A stretch of DNA of 34,195 bases from Caulobacteraceae bacterium (GTDB lineage Bacteria; Pseudomonadota; Alphaproteobacteria; Caulobacterales; Caulobacteraceae). Positions 32,363 to 34,195 of the stretch are shown piece by piece. The stretch covers positions 1 through 34,195 of the forward strand of contig JAIESL010000093.1 of assembly GCA_019746095.1 (NCBI GenBank), in the 5' to 3' direction. Under the pieces are notes generated by a model, which made no database searches, was not told the origin of the DNA, and worked only from the letters and a program-made list of their open reading frames with translations. A program made the position numbers and the translations under genes. Positions within the stretch are counted from its first letter, which is position 1. The number at the start of each line of letters is the position of its first letter.

Positions 32363-33813
32363 GACTATTTATAACTTCCGCGCCCTGCGGAGCGGGCAAG
32401 ACCCACTTGATCCAACAAGTTATCGCCCAAACCCCGGGCAAGCATGTGGTGGCGGTCCCGACCCATAGGCTGATCGACGAGTACTTAGACCGCCTCGGTC
32501 GTGGCAACGTCTATGCCTTCCGGTCAACCGAGGATGGCCCTAGCGTGGCGTCGGCGCTCAACGCTGAACGTCAGCGAGTTGAAGCGGACCTGCACGCGAT
32601 CTTCCTCATCACCCACGACGCCCTGTTGCGTTCGGTGGACCATCCGGCGTTCGAGGGCTGGAATCTCTGGATCGACGAGGCCCTAACGCTTCAGAACCGC
32701 GCCACCCACTTTACACCGGTCAGCGGCATCCTTCTGGATAAGCTCTATGACCTGAAGGCCGAAGATGGGGTGAAACGGTCCTGCCAGATTGTGGCCAAGG
32801 CCGGCGGAGACGACGATCCGGTCACCGTCGTTGATCTTGGTGCCGACACGTTCGCCAGCGGTCTGGCGGGCCTGCATGCCCGAGTGATGAACACCCGGGA
32901 ACCAGTGTTTACGGCGCTCCGGTCGTGGTCCGATCTTGAGGCCAATCCGAACTGGTACACAGTCTCACAGTTCGATGTGCTGCGGCTCTCGCCGTTCAAA
33001 CGGGTCCACATGTTCGCAAGCGGCGTCACCGAGACGGTGACCTACCAACTCCTTTCCGAGAACCCCGCTGTCGAGATCACCATGGTGCCCATGCCGGCGC
33101 GGACGTGGACCCAACGTGTAGTCACCGTAAATTATTTTGCGGACCAACATGTCTTGAGTGCCTCGGCATTGTCCCGCTTCGCCGGCACCAATATCAGCCT
33201 GATCCAAGAGTGGTGCCGCAACCAGCCTTGGTGTTCCACGGAGGGGCATTTCTGGATGGCCAACAAGGACATCAGGATCGACCTGCCCGGGGCGCGACTA
33301 TCGCCGAAGTCCCATGGCCTCAACCTCTATGCTGATCGCCGGGCGTCGAGCGTGTTCTACAAATCCAAGCCAAGCCTGATCGAACGCAAGCTCCTGCGAG
33401 ATTCTGGTGTGGAAGAATGGCGAGTTATTGCTGAGCGGGAATACGAGACCATAGCTCAGGTGGTGATGCGCGGATCGATACGTGATCCGAACTCGTCAGA
33501 GCCGTTCGTGGCGACCGTCTACGATCACCAACAGGCTCAGCGTCTCGCTACCTATCTGACCGGCTCGTATGGCTTCCGCGTAGAGGTTCAGAGGGTGGAC
33601 CTTGAAGGGTTCGAGGATCGCGAGATGGACCGCCGGCCAATCAGAAAGGATGTAGCCAGATCATCCAGTGAGCGGGCCGCTCTCAAGGTTCGGCAGAAGG
33701 CTGAGAACGCGGAACGGATGAGAGAGAAGCGCTGGGATGCCGCAGGCAAGGACATCCCCGTGGAACGCCGGCGATGGGCGGAGCGGCAGGCGATCAAGGC
33801 GGGGGCCGCATGA
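32359..33813 (+). CDS. SF2-like helicase/ATPase of the element
   Basis: A 484-residue P-loop protein. Walker A is APCGAGKTH (Lys14, Thr15) right at the N-terminus and Walker B/motif II is LWIDEA (Asp106, Glu107), the order and spacing of a DEAD-like superfamily 2 helicase. FASGV near the middle could be motif III, and VMRGSIRD with FVATVYDHQQAQRLATYL looks like the second RecA domain. The C-terminal 60 residues are strongly basic (KVRQKAENAERMREKRW), probably nucleic-acid binding. The ATG overlaps the leader stop; its own stop overlaps the next start (ATGA). Element replication, transfer or phage interference are all possible; I recognise the ATPase motifs but not a named family. Confidence 0.7.
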   Translation: MRLFITSAPCGAGKTHLIQQVIAQTPGKHVVAVPTHRLIDEYLDRLGRGNVYAFRSTEDGPSVASALNAERQRVEADLHAIFLITHDALLRSVDHPAFEGWNLWIDEALTLQNRATHFTPVSGILLDKLYDLKAEDGVKRSCQIVAKAGGDDDPVTVVDLGADTFASGLAGLHARVMNTREPVFTALRSWSDLEANPNWYTVSQFDVLRLSPFKRVHMFASGVTETVTYQLLSENPAVEITMVPMPARTWTQRVVTVNYFADQHVLSASALSRFAGTNISLIQEWCRNQPWCSTEGHFWMANKDIRIDLPGARLSPKSHGLNLYADRRASSVFYKSKPSLIERKLLRDSGVEEWRVIAEREYETIAQVVMRGSIRDPNSSEPFVATVYDHQQAQRLATYLTGSYGFRVEVQRVDLEGFEDREMDRRPIRKDVARSSSERAALKVRQKAENAERMREKRWDAAGKDIPVERRRWAERQAIKAGAA

Positions 33814-34195
33814 GTGCCGGACTTGGTTTCGAAATGGCGATTGAGAATGCGTACGATCTGCTTCGATCCGTAACATGCACCGGTGAGGTTTATTCTGAGG
33901 GCTTTGGCCTAAACCTGCGCAGGCGCACCGACGGTCCCGGAGAGGAAACCTATACGCTGGATAGCTCATCAGCGAAGAGCCGGGGGATAAAGACGGTCTT
34001 CTACTGCGAGGACGGCAAGTGGCTTGAAACACATACCACGCCTGACTGGGAGACTGATCCCGACCTTCTGGATCAACTGAATAGCGATAGCGACGTGCTG
34101 GTTCGGACGCTGGATTCCCCGATTCATTTCCAACGGGGTGGAGACGGTGCGGAGGGCGATCATGCGGTGCTTGATCTGCTGGCTTCCCTATCCAT
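33810..34195 (+). CDS. Unknown protein, 5' part (runs off the window)
   Basis: ATG 33810 overlaps the helicase stop as ATGA and the frame stays open through the last 128 codons of the window. The protein begins MSAGLGFEMAIENAYDLLRS and continues with strand-rich, acidic sequence (KTVFYCEDGKWLETHTTPDW, DPDLLDQLNSDSDVLVRTLD). No known motif is visible. Coupled translation with the helicase argues for a joint function in the element. Confidence 0.6.
   Translation, partial: MSAGLGFEMAIENAYDLLRSVTCTGEVYSEGFGLNLRRRTDGPGEETYTLDSSSAKSRGIKTVFYCEDGKWLETHTTPDWETDPDLLDQLNSDSDVLVRTLDSPIHFQRGGDGAEGDHAVLDLLASLS

Larger units (their letters stand above)
30497..34195 (+). mobile_element. Integrative element, left part (continues beyond window)
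   Basis: At about 30497 the GC-rich, host-like codon pattern of imuB gives way to AT-richer DNA. A tyrosine integrase is the first gene and reads inward; a leader ORF, a helicase-like gene and an unknown gene follow on the same strand. The left boundary coincides with the first conserved imuB codons, so imuB is the likely integration target. No tRNA is present at the junction. The right end and the second att copy lie outside the window, so size and mobility are unknown. Confidence 0.75.

Noticed and set aside
32289..32507. 72-codon frame on the minus strand over the leader and helicase start
   Set aside because: It is antisense to the ATPase N-terminus with its Walker A motif and has no ribosome binding site or recognisable sequence.
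1..34195. CRISPR array, rRNA or insertion sequence with terminal repeats
   Set aside because: No regularly spaced repeats, no rRNA sequence, and no transposase gene were seen; the only mobile signal is the tyrosine integrase element.

Overview
The window looks like chromosome of a Caulobacterales alphaproteobacterium, most likely Brevundimonas or a close relative. Reasons: very high GC, Caulobacter-type TonB-dependent sugar receptor, genes chained by ATGA/GTGA stop-start overlaps, and an ImuB-DnaE2 mutasome. The genus is an inference from protein character, not from a database search.

Positions 1-12.4 kb and on to 14.9 kb form a starch/maltodextrin utilisation locus. It holds the start of a sugar MFS transporter (minus strand, cut by the window edge), a large TonB-dependent receptor, a secreted GH13 alpha-amylase, a cytoplasmic GH13 alpha-glucosidase, a LacI-type regulator, an exported GH97 alpha-glucosidase, a GPH-type MFS sugar transporter, an exported esterase, and a lipoprotein GH15 glucoamylase. 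Receptor, secreted and periplasmic hydrolases, inner-membrane symporter and cytoplasmic glucosidase form one import and degradation chain. Similar TGCAA-type dyads lie in both divergent promoter regions, suggesting that the one LacI protein controls the locus.

14.9-25.6 kb is ordinary accessory and housekeeping content. It includes a CPA2-type antiporter, a GDSL esterase, an arsenic cluster (arsC, MIP channel and arsR on the minus strand, arsH divergent), a Bcr/CflA-type efflux pump, an M1 aminopeptidase lipoprotein, a class C beta-lactamase-like serine hydrolase, 4-hydroxyphenylpyruvate dioxygenase and two small hypothetical genes.

25.6-30.5 kb encodes the damage-inducible mutasome proteins DnaE2 and ImuB (minus strand). 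A palindromic repeat lies in frame inside dnaE2.

At about 30.5 kb composition changes abruptly and an integrative element begins. It sits exactly at the 5' end of imuB, so imuB has lost its usual start codon and upstream partner (imuA), and no LexA-type box is visible at the new junction. The element carries a tyrosine integrase behind a dense set of inverted repeats, a 346-nt gene-free stretch, a 21-codon leader ORF whose RNA folds into two hairpins, an SF2-like helicase/ATPase that starts in the leader's stop codon, and an unknown gene cut by the window end. This element is the least explained part of the window.
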